Assembly (NCBI RefSeq): GCF_004005475.1
Contig: NZ_RZTZ01000002.1
Location: 682,001-746,000, forward strand
Source: Niallia taxi
GTDB taxonomy: Bacteria > Bacillota > Bacilli > Bacillales > Cytobacillaceae
Length of the DNA: 64,000 nt
Reading direction: 5' to 3'
Shown: positions 50,978-59,092 of the stretch, piece by piece
Position numbering within the stretch: the stretch's first letter is position 1
Layout of the letters: every line of letters starts with the position of its first letter
Made by a program: the position numbers and the translations under genes
Notes under the pieces: model-generated
What the model saw: only the letters and a program-made list of their open reading frames with translations
Told to the model about the DNA's origin: nothing
The model's database searches: none

Positions 50978-51919
50978 ATGAAACCAATCGTCCCTTTTGA
51001 ACCAGTAGTAACAGAGTCCGTACCCATTGGAGACAACTGGGTAGCACAAGTAAAGTGGGATGGGACAAGAATTCTGACATACCACGATGGCGACAATACC
51101 AAGCTCTATAATCGTAAATTGAATGAACGGACGAAGCAATACCCAGAGTTGCTTCATGCCTCCACCTATTTAGAGGCAGACTCTTTCATATTAGACGGTG
51201 AAGTAATTGCCTTAAAGAATGGGAAGCCATCCTTCTATGATGTGATGAAAAGAGATCGCTTGAAAAATATCGAACGCAATGGCGGGATGATGGATCGGGT
51301 ACCTATAACCTATATGGTATTTGACATTCTTTATTTAAACGGTAATTGGGTGACAGACAAGCCTTTAGCAGAAAGAATGGAGCTTCTAAAAGCATTGGTG
51401 AAACCAAATGAGCATGTACAGCTTGTTGAAAGCTTCAGTGACAAAGAAGGGCTGCTGCAGGCTTGCCTCAGCAATGACTTAGAAGGAGTAGTTTTTAAGG
51501 ATTTGACAAGTTCCTATACACTTGGTGCCAAGGATAAACGCTGGTTAAAAAGGAAAAAACAGCATGACCTGATTGCCGTCATTGGTGGTGTCACCTATAA
51601 AAACGGTGTCGCAAATTCCCTTCATCTAGGCTTATATGATCAAGAAACTAATTTGATTTACATCGGAAGCGTTGGTAACGGTAAATTGACTAACAAGGAT
51701 TGGGTGGAGCTTACAAAAATTCTTGTTACATTGCAAATGGAAAACTGTCCTTTTACAAATATTAATGATGGTAAATCTGCCATGGTTTGGTTAAAGCCTA
51801 TTTTGACTGTAAAGGTCAGCTTTCTTGAATGGATTGAGGACCAGACATTAAGGCATCCGATCATAGAAGCTTTCGTAACTGCAGACCCGCTTGAATGCAG
51901 ACTGGAAAAGGAAGAGTAA
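50978..51919 (+). CDS. ATP-dependent DNA ligase (LigD ligase domain only)
   Basis: A 313-residue ligase of the LigD type for non-homologous end joining. The adenylated lysine is Lys26 in VKWDGTR; YNRKLNERTKQYPE, FILDGEV, ITYMVFDILYLNG, DLEGVVFKD and WLKRKKQHD are nucleotidyltransferase motifs. The last ~100 residues form an OB fold (GLYDQETNLIYIGSVGNG). In B. subtilis the ligase is fused to the polymerase (LigD/YkoU); here the polymerase is a separate gene at 55.3 kb, with Ku at 56.7 kb. AAAAGGAA precedes ATG 50978. Confidence 0.9.
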   Translation: MKPIVPFEPVVTESVPIGDNWVAQVKWDGTRILTYHDGDNTKLYNRKLNERTKQYPELLHASTYLEADSFILDGEVIALKNGKPSFYDVMKRDRLKNIERNGGMMDRVPITYMVFDILYLNGNWVTDKPLAERMELLKALVKPNEHVQLVESFSDKEGLLQACLSNDLEGVVFKDLTSSYTLGAKDKRWLKRKKQHDLIAVIGGVTYKNGVANSLHLGLYDQETNLIYIGSVGNGKLTNKDWVELTKILVTLQMENCPFTNINDGKSAMVWLKPILTVKVSFLEWIEDQTLRHPIIEAFVTADPLECRLEKEE

Positions 51920-51927
51920 AGATGTGG

Positions 51928-51963
51928 GCGTTGCATCACAGTTATTGCTTTGCAACGCTTTTA
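51928..51963 (+). terminator. Terminator after the DNA ligase
   Basis: GCGTTGCA / TGCAACGC, 8 bp, with a 15-nt loop and TTTT after it; it lies between convergent genes. Confidence 0.72.
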
Positions 51964-52545
51964 TCGAGACAATTGAAGTTTTTCGACTAACATGCGTTGT
52001 TTTTTTGCTTCGATATAGTGTAAAAACGAACAGACTAGCTCTGCATCAAAGATAGTGGTTTTTAATGCTTCTATTTCTAATTTAATTTGCTCTTCATTAA
52101 TTGGGGATTGATAAGCTCTCCCGTAAAGCATTGCATCATAACTATCAATAATACGAAGCATTCTAGAAAATAGAGGGATCTCTTGGCCTTTTAAGCCATA
52201 GTAGCCACTGCCGTCTTGATTCTCATGATGATATAAAATGATATTCATAAACTCCTCTGAAAACACCTTTTTCTCCTGTAATATTTGTTTTCCATAAATT
52301 GCATGCATGTTAAGCTCATGCTTTTCCGAAATGGTAAGCTTACCTGTTTTGTTCAGCAAGCTGCTGCTGATTTTAAGCTTTCCAATATCATGAACTGCTC
52401 CCATGTAATAGATTTCAGCAGACGGCTTAATGTCGATATAGGAGCTGAATTTATCCAGCTCGTCTGCGACTCGCAATGAATGGCCCAAGGTACTTCTGCA
52501 GTGTTTAAATAAACTGCATACTAGCTCCTGAATATGTTTGTTCAT
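51961..52545 (-). CDS. Compact HD-GYP domain protein
   Basis: A 194-residue cytosolic protein consisting of almost only an HD-GYP-type domain. LGHSLRVADEL, MGAVHDIGKLKISSSLLN, LNMHAIYGKQIL and YHHENQDGSGYYGLKGQEIP (HHExxDGxGYxxxxxG) followed by RIIDSYDAML are present; the metal site looks intact. It has no membrane or receiver domain, so its sensor must be elsewhere or it acts as a simple c-di-GMP or phospho-compound hydrolase. It converges on the DNA ligase. GAGAAATGAT precedes ATG 52545. Confidence 0.88.
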   Translation of the reverse strand: MNKHIQELVCSLFKHCRSTLGHSLRVADELDKFSSYIDIKPSAEIYYMGAVHDIGKLKISSSLLNKTGKLTISEKHELNMHAIYGKQILQEKKVFSEEFMNIILYHHENQDGSGYYGLKGQEIPLFSRMLRIIDSYDAMLYGRAYQSPINEEQIKLEIEALKTTIFDAELVCSFLHYIEAKKQRMLVEKLQLSR

Positions 52546-53008
52546 TTATCATTTCTCCCTTTTATTAGTATGAAAAATCTATCTGAATTTAGGGTACCAC
52601 TTATTTACATATTTTGTTTCTCATTTTCGAAACGGTCTGTTTAATTTTTGGAGAAATATTATTTAGATTACTATTTTAATATTTTACGATTTATAAATCC
52701 TATTCAATTGGAAGTTGAATCTCCTTTTAAAATTATAGTTACGACGGGAACCTTGTTAATGCTTTAATTTGAAAAGCTCCGTTTCAATGTTGAGACGAAT
52801 CAGTTAATTCCTTGTTGTAAAATGTAAATTGTTATTATTTGCACTTAAATCCTTTGTTCCTATATTTCTAGTGAGTAAATAATCCTTAAAAAACCAAGCA
52901 TTTTTACCTATGAAGTTTTTTGTTACAAATCCTTTGAGGATAAATAGGAATGTCCTCATTAGCTTGCAAATACTAACACGGAAGAATTTAAAGAGGAGAC
53001 AATAATCT
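52546..53008. other. 463-bp intergenic region before the response regulator
   Basis: Very AT-rich, no ORF with a ribosome binding site. AAATCCTTTG occurs twice (52852 and 52927 approximately), and a small hairpin TGAGGA...TCCTCA lies near 52933-52960. This is likely a regulatory region for the divergent HD-GYP and response-regulator genes. Confidence 0.35.
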
Positions 53009-53662
53009 ATGGCTAAAATTGCACTTTTAGATAAGGATCCACTTGCAAGAGATAAAATGAGACAAAGCCTTAGGATGGAAGAATCCTATCGTATTGTTGC
53101 AGAGGGGCAAGATGGGAGATTTGTACTGCCAATCATGAGAGCCCACAATCCAGATATATACATCATGTGCAGCAAAATGCCGAATGTTAATGGGGTGGAA
53201 GCTGCGAAAGAGCTTATTGAGGAAGTTTCAGAAGCGAAAATTATCATGGTGTTTTCAAATGAACAAGACATAGAGTTAACGGCGTCTTTATGTGCAGGAG
53301 TAATGGGGTTTGTTTCCATTGAAAGAATAGAGGATTGGTTGAAGGAAGCAGTGAGGAATCTCCTTTCTAACAGAATTTATATGGATCCGTACATTTCAAC
53401 TGAAATTCTCAAAGAATATCGTAAGCTATCAGATCGAACAAAAAAACATAAATTTGGTCGTGCTAGTATTTTTACAACACGGGAGCAGGTAGTTCTCCAA
53501 TCGCTTGTAAAAGGGAAAAGCAATTTTGAAATTGCAGATGAGCTGCATATCAGTGATAAAACAGTAAAAAACCATATTAGCAGTATTTTAAAAAAGTCAG
53601 ATACAGAATGCAGAACAAGAGCTGTTGTTAAAGCGATTAAATACGGATGGGTAAAATTTTGA
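53009..53662 (+). CDS. LuxR/NarL-type response regulator with a degenerate receiver
   Basis: A 217-residue protein: receiver-like domain (1-120), linker, and a LuxR helix-turn-helix (~150-215, FTTREQVVLQSLVKGKSNFEIADE is split as FTTREQVVLQSL and GKSNFEIADEL, then SDKTVKNHISSIL). The phosphorylation aspartate is replaced by Cys54 in PDIYIMCSKMP, the acidic pair is D8-K9 instead of two acids, and the conserved Lys of GYLLK is Ile in GFVSI. It should therefore not be phosphorylated; control is by amount, dimer state or Cys redox (inference). No histidine kinase is adjacent. GAGGAG precedes ATG 53009. Confidence 0.88.
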   Translation: MAKIALLDKDPLARDKMRQSLRMEESYRIVAEGQDGRFVLPIMRAHNPDIYIMCSKMPNVNGVEAAKELIEEVSEAKIIMVFSNEQDIELTASLCAGVMGFVSIERIEDWLKEAVRNLLSNRIYMDPYISTEILKEYRKLSDRTKKHKFGRASIFTTREQVVLQSLVKGKSNFEIADELHISDKTVKNHISSILKKSDTECRTRAVVKAIKYGWVKF

Positions 53663-53770
53663 ATAACTAACCAGCAATTTTACCGAGAAAATATTGCTGG
53701 TGGTACGTTTTGCATTATTTTCATCATATCAAGACAGTAAAAAGCAAATCTCGGCAAAAAGGTGATAAGG

Positions 53771-55270
53771 ATGAATCGATTTTATAAGCGGTATTCTGAT
53801 ATAATTTTTCAACTGCTAAGTGAGGAAAGGTGGAATAGTTTAGCGGTACTTTCAGATAAGACAGGCTTTTCCAAAACAACCATTTGGAGAGATTTAGAAT
53901 TTCTTGAAAGTGTTTTACCGGAAGATTGGGTGTTCGAGAAGAACGAAGCATATGGTGTCAGACTCATTAAACCGGAAAATGGGACACTTGAAGGTCTTTT
54001 GGGTCAAATAAGAGAAAAAAACACGTATTTGCATACATTGAAAATCATCCTTCTAAATGATGGGGTTGATGTTTCTCAAATTTGTCAAGAAGTGCATATA
54101 AGCAGGTCAACAGCGTACAGGCACTTGGAGAAATTGCAGGAGGTAGTTAAGGAGGCAGAGGTTACATTAACCGCTAGTCCATTTCGGCTTGAAGGTGATG
54201 AAAGGAAAATTAGACGCTTCATTATGCAGTATTTAGATTTTATGTCCTTTGAAACGAATCTTGTCAAAGAAGAGCTTGATGCTGGAAGATTCCAAGAGCA
54301 TTTGGTAAAAATGTTTGCGCGGTTTTCTATGTCTTATCGAACAGGTGCGCTCTATCGCTTGACGATTATTTTGTTTATAGCGAACCATCGTGCATCAATG
54401 GGCCATTATATTTCTTATCCAGATTCTGTGTTAAAGACACATGAAGGAAGCAAGTATTTTGAATTGACTAAAAGGCTTTTGCCTTTTATGGTCAAATGTC
54501 CGCGCAGAGAAATTCAACTGCAGGAAATTCTGTATATCGCGATTTTTATTATGAGTGAGGAAAGACCGTTAAATAGAACAAAGCACTTGCAGTATATTCA
54601 TAAATCAATGAAAAGTGAAAGAGGCTATCCTATGTCTGTCTTTCTTAAAAAGCTTGATAAGTATATCGGTTTACCTATATCCCAAGACGATATATTTTTG
54701 TTCCACTTTTATCAGTCACTAAAACGAATTTCTGTTGAGACAGAATTTGAAACAGAAACGGTGAAAAATTCAGCTCTGCAATATTTAGATTTTTTTGAGG
54801 GGAACCAGCTTTATCAGGCAATAGCACAAATTGCAAAAGAGTGCTTTACACATTACTCTCTTTTGTTAAAAAAGCTTGATATACTCGAAATTTTCGCCAT
54901 TACTCAGGCAGCTATAATCAGAAGATGGAATAACCACAAAATCCAGGTGGCTGTAATGTGCAGAACATACAGTGAGAAGGATTACATCCGCGAAATTTTG
55001 AACTATCATTTTTACAGCAAGCTGGAAATAACCTGTCTCGATCCTTCAAGCGTTCATCTGCTGTATATGTATGAGGAGTTTGATTTGCTTATTTCTGCAG
55101 GAGAATTGAATCCTTCAGATGCACGTATCGAGCATATTCCGAAAATCATCATATCATCCTTTCCAACAAGTGCTGAGTTAAGAGAAATAAATCATTTTAT
55201 TATGGATCATTTTTTTGGCAATTTAGGAGTTACAAAGGAAATGGTTTATCCCTTCAATGAACCAGTTTGA
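53771..55270 (+). CDS. Mga/AtxA-like (PRD-type) virulence-type transcription regulator
   Basis: A 499-residue regulator. Two N-terminal helix-turn-helix regions (about 20-60, LSDKTGFSKTTIWRDLEFLE; and 105-150, ICQEVHISRSTAYRHLEKLQ) precede a long helical part resembling PTS regulation domains, and a C-terminal EIIB-like segment (IQVAVMCRTYSEKDYIREIL, then FDLLISAGEL). This is the layout of Mga, AtxA and AcpA regulators. ATG 53771 with AAAAAGG upstream is preferred over GTG 53762. No obvious target operon is adjacent; its neighbours are the degenerate response regulator and NHEJ genes. Target genes are unknown. Confidence 0.82.
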   Translation: MNRFYKRYSDIIFQLLSEERWNSLAVLSDKTGFSKTTIWRDLEFLESVLPEDWVFEKNEAYGVRLIKPENGTLEGLLGQIREKNTYLHTLKIILLNDGVDVSQICQEVHISRSTAYRHLEKLQEVVKEAEVTLTASPFRLEGDERKIRRFIMQYLDFMSFETNLVKEELDAGRFQEHLVKMFARFSMSYRTGALYRLTIILFIANHRASMGHYISYPDSVLKTHEGSKYFELTKRLLPFMVKCPRREIQLQEILYIAIFIMSEERPLNRTKHLQYIHKSMKSERGYPMSVFLKKLDKYIGLPISQDDIFLFHFYQSLKRISVETEFETETVKNSALQYLDFFEGNQLYQAIAQIAKECFTHYSLLLKKLDILEIFAITQAAIIRRWNNHKIQVAVMCRTYSEKDYIREILNYHFYSKLEITCLDPSSVHLLYMYEEFDLLISAGELNPSDARIEHIPKIIISSFPTSAELREINHFIMDHFFGNLGVTKEMVYPFNEPV

Positions 55271-55284
55271 TCTTTTGTTATGTT

Positions 55285-55322
55285 AAAAAGAATCCCATCA
55301 ATAGTGCAGGGATTCTTTTTTA
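55285..55322. terminator. Bidirectional terminator
   Basis: AAAAAGAATCCC / GGGATTCTTTTT with a 12-nt loop, between the Mga-like and polymerase genes. Confidence 0.88.
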
Positions 55323-55323
55323 T

Positions 55324-56532
55324 TCATGTATGGTTTGACTGGATAAAAGGAAGCACTTCTTTTAATGATTGCTTTTCCTTCGTTGCGAAATAAGATTGGA
55401 AGGGATCTTCCCCGTTTTTCAGTCGTTCTGACACAGACTTCATTGTAAAGGCTTTTGGCGATAAATTATTGGTGAGTTCCTCCCAAAATATCGGGCAAGC
55501 GACATATCCACCTTCATTTCCTCTAACTGAATAGGGAGCAATGATCGTTTTTCCTTCGCTATGCTGGATATAATCGATGTAAAGCCGGTTATGGCGGTTT
55601 TTTTTCAAACGCTCAATCGTAAATAATTCTGGTTCGATTGTTATCATATAGTTTGCAATAAATTCAGTGAAAATTCTAGCTTCCTCATACGTGTACGTTT
55701 TTTCTGGAAGTGGAATATATACTTGAATCCCTTTATTTCCAGATATTTTTATAAAAGAAATAAGCTTTAATCCATCAAGAACCTGCTTGAGTATTTGTGC
55801 AGCTTTAATGGCCATAAAGAAATGATCTCTTGATGGTGGGTCCAAATCAAATACTATTTCAGAAGGCATACCGTCAGACAGGACGGTCTCAAATGGTATG
55901 TGAAACTCGAACGCAAGCTGATTGCCTAGCCAGAACAGGGTTTGTTTATTGTTGCAGATAATATAATTAATATCTTCCTTCCAGCTTGTTTCAACAAATG
56001 CTGGTGCATAATCAGGACACTGCTTTTGATAAAAAGATTCACCGAACAATCCATGCGGGAACCGGATAACTGTCAGTAACCGATTTTGTAAAAAAGGCAG
56101 TATTTTCTCTTCTGCCAATGTTAGATAGTTGATGAAATCTATTTTGCGTATATTGTTGGCAGGAAATAATGGTTTGTCTGGATTGGTGATAGACAATTTA
56201 TCAAGTCCGATGTTTTGCAGTAGCTGTTCATAAGTGCACTCCTGCCAGCTTTTTTGGAAAAGAAATTGTACAAATACAGGTTGAATAATTTTTTCGTTCT
56301 GAAATGAAGCAAATTCAAGCTCCACACAAATACCTGGTTCAACCAAGATCACTTTATCCTCTGTCCGCGCATTTTTTTGCACAATGCTTAGTAAGGCAGT
56401 ATTTTCTTCTTTTGTCATGCCTTCACTAAACTGTCCAACATTTTTGATGATGCCATTATCCGCAACACCTACCGAAAACAGCTTATTCTTAAGGTTATAC
56501 TCTGTAATCGTAAAGGAAGCAGTATATTTCAT
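55324..56532 (-). CDS. LigD-type primase-polymerase with N-terminal OB-like domain
   Basis: A 402-residue protein. Residues ~115-400 are the LigD polymerase (AEP) domain: TNPDKPLFP, VIRFPHGLFGESFYQK, and the catalytic acids D229 and D231 in EIVFDLDPPSRD; ISGNKGIQVYIPLP and HSEGKTIIAPYSVRG follow. The first ~110 residues (VGQFSEGMTKEENTALL, VILVEPGICVELEFASF) look like the OB fold that ends LigD ligase domains, although the separate ligase here already has its own. It fills gaps during end joining with Ku and ligase. It is divergent from ku. Confidence 0.85.
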   Translation of the reverse strand: MKYTASFTITEYNLKNKLFSVGVADNGIIKNVGQFSEGMTKEENTALLSIVQKNARTEDKVILVEPGICVELEFASFQNEKIIQPVFVQFLFQKSWQECTYEQLLQNIGLDKLSITNPDKPLFPANNIRKIDFINYLTLAEEKILPFLQNRLLTVIRFPHGLFGESFYQKQCPDYAPAFVETSWKEDINYIICNNKQTLFWLGNQLAFEFHIPFETVLSDGMPSEIVFDLDPPSRDHFFMAIKAAQILKQVLDGLKLISFIKISGNKGIQVYIPLPEKTYTYEEARIFTEFIANYMITIEPELFTIERLKKNRHNRLYIDYIQHSEGKTIIAPYSVRGNEGGYVACPIFWEELTNNLSPKAFTMKSVSERLKNGEDPFQSYFATKEKQSLKEVLPFIQSNHT

Positions 56533-56694
56533 GGATGTACTCCTAACAATGCTTATTTGCTTTTAGTGTTTCTCCTATGCAGTCGAATCATTCATTTCCA
56601 AGATTTCATTGCATGAAAGGTGCGCTCAAAAGCCATTTTATTAATAAGTACCACCTAAAAAAGTCAGTGAAAAAACATGATTGGAGAAATACGA

Positions 56695-57534
56695 ATGCAC
56701 ACAATGTGGAAAGGAAGCATTAGCTTCGGTTTAGTTAACATCCCAATTAAGCTGCATACAGCAACAGAAGATAAAGATATAAAGCTGCGCACTCTTCATA
56801 AAGAATGTCATGCACCTATTAAATATGAAAAAAAATGCTCTGCATGTGAAAAAGAAGTTGCACCAGAAGATATAGTTAAGGCATATGAATATGCGAAAGG
56901 CAAATATGTTGTCCTTGATAAGGAAGATTTGGAAAAGCTGCAAAAAGAAAATGAAGATAAAGCAGTAGAAATAATTGATTTTGTTAAAATGGATGAAATT
57001 GATCCAATTTATTATGATAAGTGCTATTTTATGTCTTCAGGTGATGGAGGCAATAAAGCATATGCTTTATTAAGAGAGGCATTAATTGAATCAGGAAAGG
57101 TCGGTATTGCCAAAATTATTATCCGTTCAAAAGAGCAATTAGCGGTAATTAGAGTATATGACAATACATTAGTTATGGAAACAATCCATTTTCCTGATGA
57201 AGTCCGTAAAACAGAGGATGTACCGAATGTTCCGGCAGAAGCCACTATCGCCAAAAAGGAGCTAGAGACGGCCATTCTGCTGATAGATCAGTTAACCACT
57301 GCATTTGATCCTTCCAAATATACGGATGAATATCGAACAGCATTACTTGAATTAATCGAAGCAAAGAAAATGGGCAAGGATGTTGTAACAAGCCAAGAAA
57401 AGGTTCAGACAACAAACGTCATGGATCTAATGGCAGCATTACAGGCATCTATCGACAATACGAAGCCAGAACAGGCAGCAGAAGAGAAACCGAAAAAAAC
57501 AAAAACAAGAAAAAAAGTTGCAAAAGAAGCATAA
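56695..57534 (+). CDS. ku: Ku DNA end-binding protein
   Basis: A 279-residue Ku homologue that encircles DNA ends as a dimer and recruits LigD for non-homologous end joining, active mostly in spores of Bacillus. MWKGSISFGLVNIPIKLH, YEKKCSACEKEVAPEDIVKAYEY (split here as KKCSACEKEV and VKAYEY), and YTDEYRTALLELIEAK are typical. A zinc-binding-like Cys pair is in CSAC. The C-terminal tail is Lys-rich (KKTKTRKKVAKEA). ATG 56695 follows GGAGA by 9 bases; ATG 56677 is not needed. Divergent from the polymerase gene. Confidence 0.94.
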   Translation: MHTMWKGSISFGLVNIPIKLHTATEDKDIKLRTLHKECHAPIKYEKKCSACEKEVAPEDIVKAYEYAKGKYVVLDKEDLEKLQKENEDKAVEIIDFVKMDEIDPIYYDKCYFMSSGDGGNKAYALLREALIESGKVGIAKIIIRSKEQLAVIRVYDNTLVMETIHFPDEVRKTEDVPNVPAEATIAKKELETAILLIDQLTTAFDPSKYTDEYRTALLELIEAKKMGKDVVTSQEKVQTTNVMDLMAALQASIDNTKPEQAAEEKPKKTKTRKKVAKEA

Positions 57535-57537
57535 AAC

Positions 57538-57563
57538 AGCAAAGGGGGATTTCCCCCTTTGCT
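57538..57563 (+). terminator. Hairpin after ku
   Basis: AGCAAAGGGGG / CCCCCTTTGCT, 11 bp perfect, with a 4-nt loop; the T tail is weak. Confidence 0.75.
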
Positions 57564-57656
57564 TACTGGTTTTATTAATAAAAAGGTCTTTTTGGAAAAT
57601 TCGTCTACAGTTGTCTATAATGGGGAGATAACCTAATGAAAGGGGGGTATACTTTA

Positions 57657-58313
57657 TTGAATAAAAGTGAAAAAAAGCTGACGCTCAAATATGTCAGTAC
57701 AATACTTACGATCGTTTTTTTGTTTATACTCGTTTTTTTATTTGTCAGCTATCAAATTAGAGGTGCAGAAATAATCGCTTTTGATAAAAATATCATTGAG
57801 TTTGTCCAGTCCTATCAAACAGATGCCACAACTAGATGGACCTCGATTTTGACAGATTTTGGCTCTATTAAATTTATAGCCATTGCCATTGCTGTTGGTG
57901 CAGTGCTTCTTTGCTTGTACAAGAAATATTCTCTGGCTATTTTCCTTATTTGTGTTCCTGGGATTGGCGGATTATTAAATAAGTTCCTAAAGTGGATTTT
58001 TAAACGAGAAAGACCGGATATACTCCCTTTAATTACAGAGCATGGGTATAGCTTTCCTAGTGGTCATAGTATGGGATCGCTAATTTTTTATGGCAGTGCT
58101 GCATATGTACTTCTTCATATTTGGAAGACTAATGGAAAAAAAGTAGCGACTGTTCTGATCGCTTGCTTTTTAATATTAATGATTGGGACAAGCCGAATTT
58201 ATTTAGGTGTACATTATCCAACAGATATTGTTGGGGGATATGCTGTAGGCTCTGCGTTTTTACTAGTGTGTATCTTAGTTTTCCGCTATTATGAAGAAAG
58301 AAAAAATAAATAG
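57657..58313 (+). CDS. PAP2-family membrane phosphatase
   Basis: A 218-residue membrane protein with six predicted helices. The three phosphatase motifs are present: KWIFKRERPD, SFPSGHSMGS, and SRIYLGVHYPTDIVGG. They form the His/Arg active site on the outer face; substrates in the family include phosphatidylglycerophosphate and undecaprenyl pyrophosphate. TTG 57657 has AAAGGGGGG 9 bases upstream and is preferred over ATG 57636. The glpP gene follows after 25 bp, so cotranscription is possible. Confidence 0.9.
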   Translation: MNKSEKKLTLKYVSTILTIVFLFILVFLFVSYQIRGAEIIAFDKNIIEFVQSYQTDATTRWTSILTDFGSIKFIAIAIAVGAVLLCLYKKYSLAIFLICVPGIGGLLNKFLKWIFKRERPDILPLITEHGYSFPSGHSMGSLIFYGSAAYVLLHIWKTNGKKVATVLIACFLILMIGTSRIYLGVHYPTDIVGGYAVGSAFLLVCILVFRYYEERKNK

Positions 58314-58338
58314 ATAATAAAACAGGGTAGAGGTAACT

Positions 58339-58881
58339 ATGATGGAACAGAAAATAATACCTGCATCATCCAACTTAAAGGAATTTGAAGCTTTTTTGGA
58401 AAGCAGTTACGAGGTTGGCGTTTTTTTAGAAATACATATATCACAGCTGAAGAACATAAGTAAGCTTGCCAAAAATGCCGGTAAAAAAATGATTTATCAT
58501 GTCGATTTAATACAGGGGTTGAAAAGTGACGATTATGCGACAGAATATGTTTGTCAGGAATTTAAGCCATATGGACTAATATCAACAAAATCATCTGTTA
58601 TATTAAAAGCGAAACAAAAGAATGTAATCGCTATTCAACGTGTCTTCCTTCTTGACAGTCATGCTATTGAAAAAAGCATTAAACTGGTACAGCGAACAAA
58701 ACCTGATTATATTGAGCTCCTGCCAGGTACAATGCCTTGGATGATTGAAGAAATAAAGGAGCGGCTAGATGTTCCGATATTGGCTGGCGGATTGATTCGT
58801 ACGGAAGCAGATGTTGAAAATGCGATTAAGGCTGGAGCAGCGGGTATTACAACATCAAGAAAAGCATTATGGGACAAATAA
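58339..58881 (+). CDS. glpP: Glycerol-3-phosphate-responsive antiterminator GlpP
   Basis: A 180-residue RNA-binding antiterminator. With glycerol-3-phosphate bound it prevents termination in the leaders of glpF and glpD. The sequence follows the GlpP family over its length (MIYHVDLIQGLKSDDYATEY, IQRVFLLDSHAI, PDYIELLPGTMPWMI, VPILAGGLIRTEADVENAI). AGAGGTAAC precedes ATG 58339. It heads the glycerol cluster, as in B. subtilis. Confidence 0.96.
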   Translation: MMEQKIIPASSNLKEFEAFLESSYEVGVFLEIHISQLKNISKLAKNAGKKMIYHVDLIQGLKSDDYATEYVCQEFKPYGLISTKSSVILKAKQKNVIAIQRVFLLDSHAIEKSIKLVQRTKPDYIELLPGTMPWMIEEIKERLDVPILAGGLIRTEADVENAIKAGAAGITTSRKALWDK

Positions 58882-58924
58882 AAAAAGTTTTCACTATTTT
58901 TCTAGAGAAAATCTTGCAAACGTG

Positions 58925-58953
58925 TTGACAGCGTTTTCATGGTAGGATATGAT
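58925..58953 (+). promoter_or_regulatory. SigA promoter of glpF-glpK with overlapping cre
   Basis: TTGACA, a 17-bp spacer and TATGAT. TTGACAGCGTTTTCAT over the -35 is one mismatch from the CcpA-binding cre consensus, so glucose repression is expected. Confidence 0.75.
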
Positions 58954-58957
58954 GTAT

Positions 58958-59047
58958 CTACAAGTTAATAAAACGTGTTGGAGATAAGGAGATGCACACA
59001 GATTTTCACATTTATTGTGATATTTTTCTGTTGTGCTCTCCTTTTTT
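58958..59047 (+). promoter_or_regulatory. GlpP antitermination leader of glpF
   Basis: ACAAGTTAATAAAA (58960-58973) and GGAGATAAGGAGA are nearly identical to the glpD leader. The imperfect hairpin (AAGGAGA..GCACA with TGTGCTCTCCTT, inner TCACA/TGTGA) followed by six T is the GlpP-controlled terminator. Confidence 0.82.
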
Positions 59048-59092
59048 GCTGTTTTATAAACTTATTGTTTTTTTAGAGAAGGGGGAGTTTGG

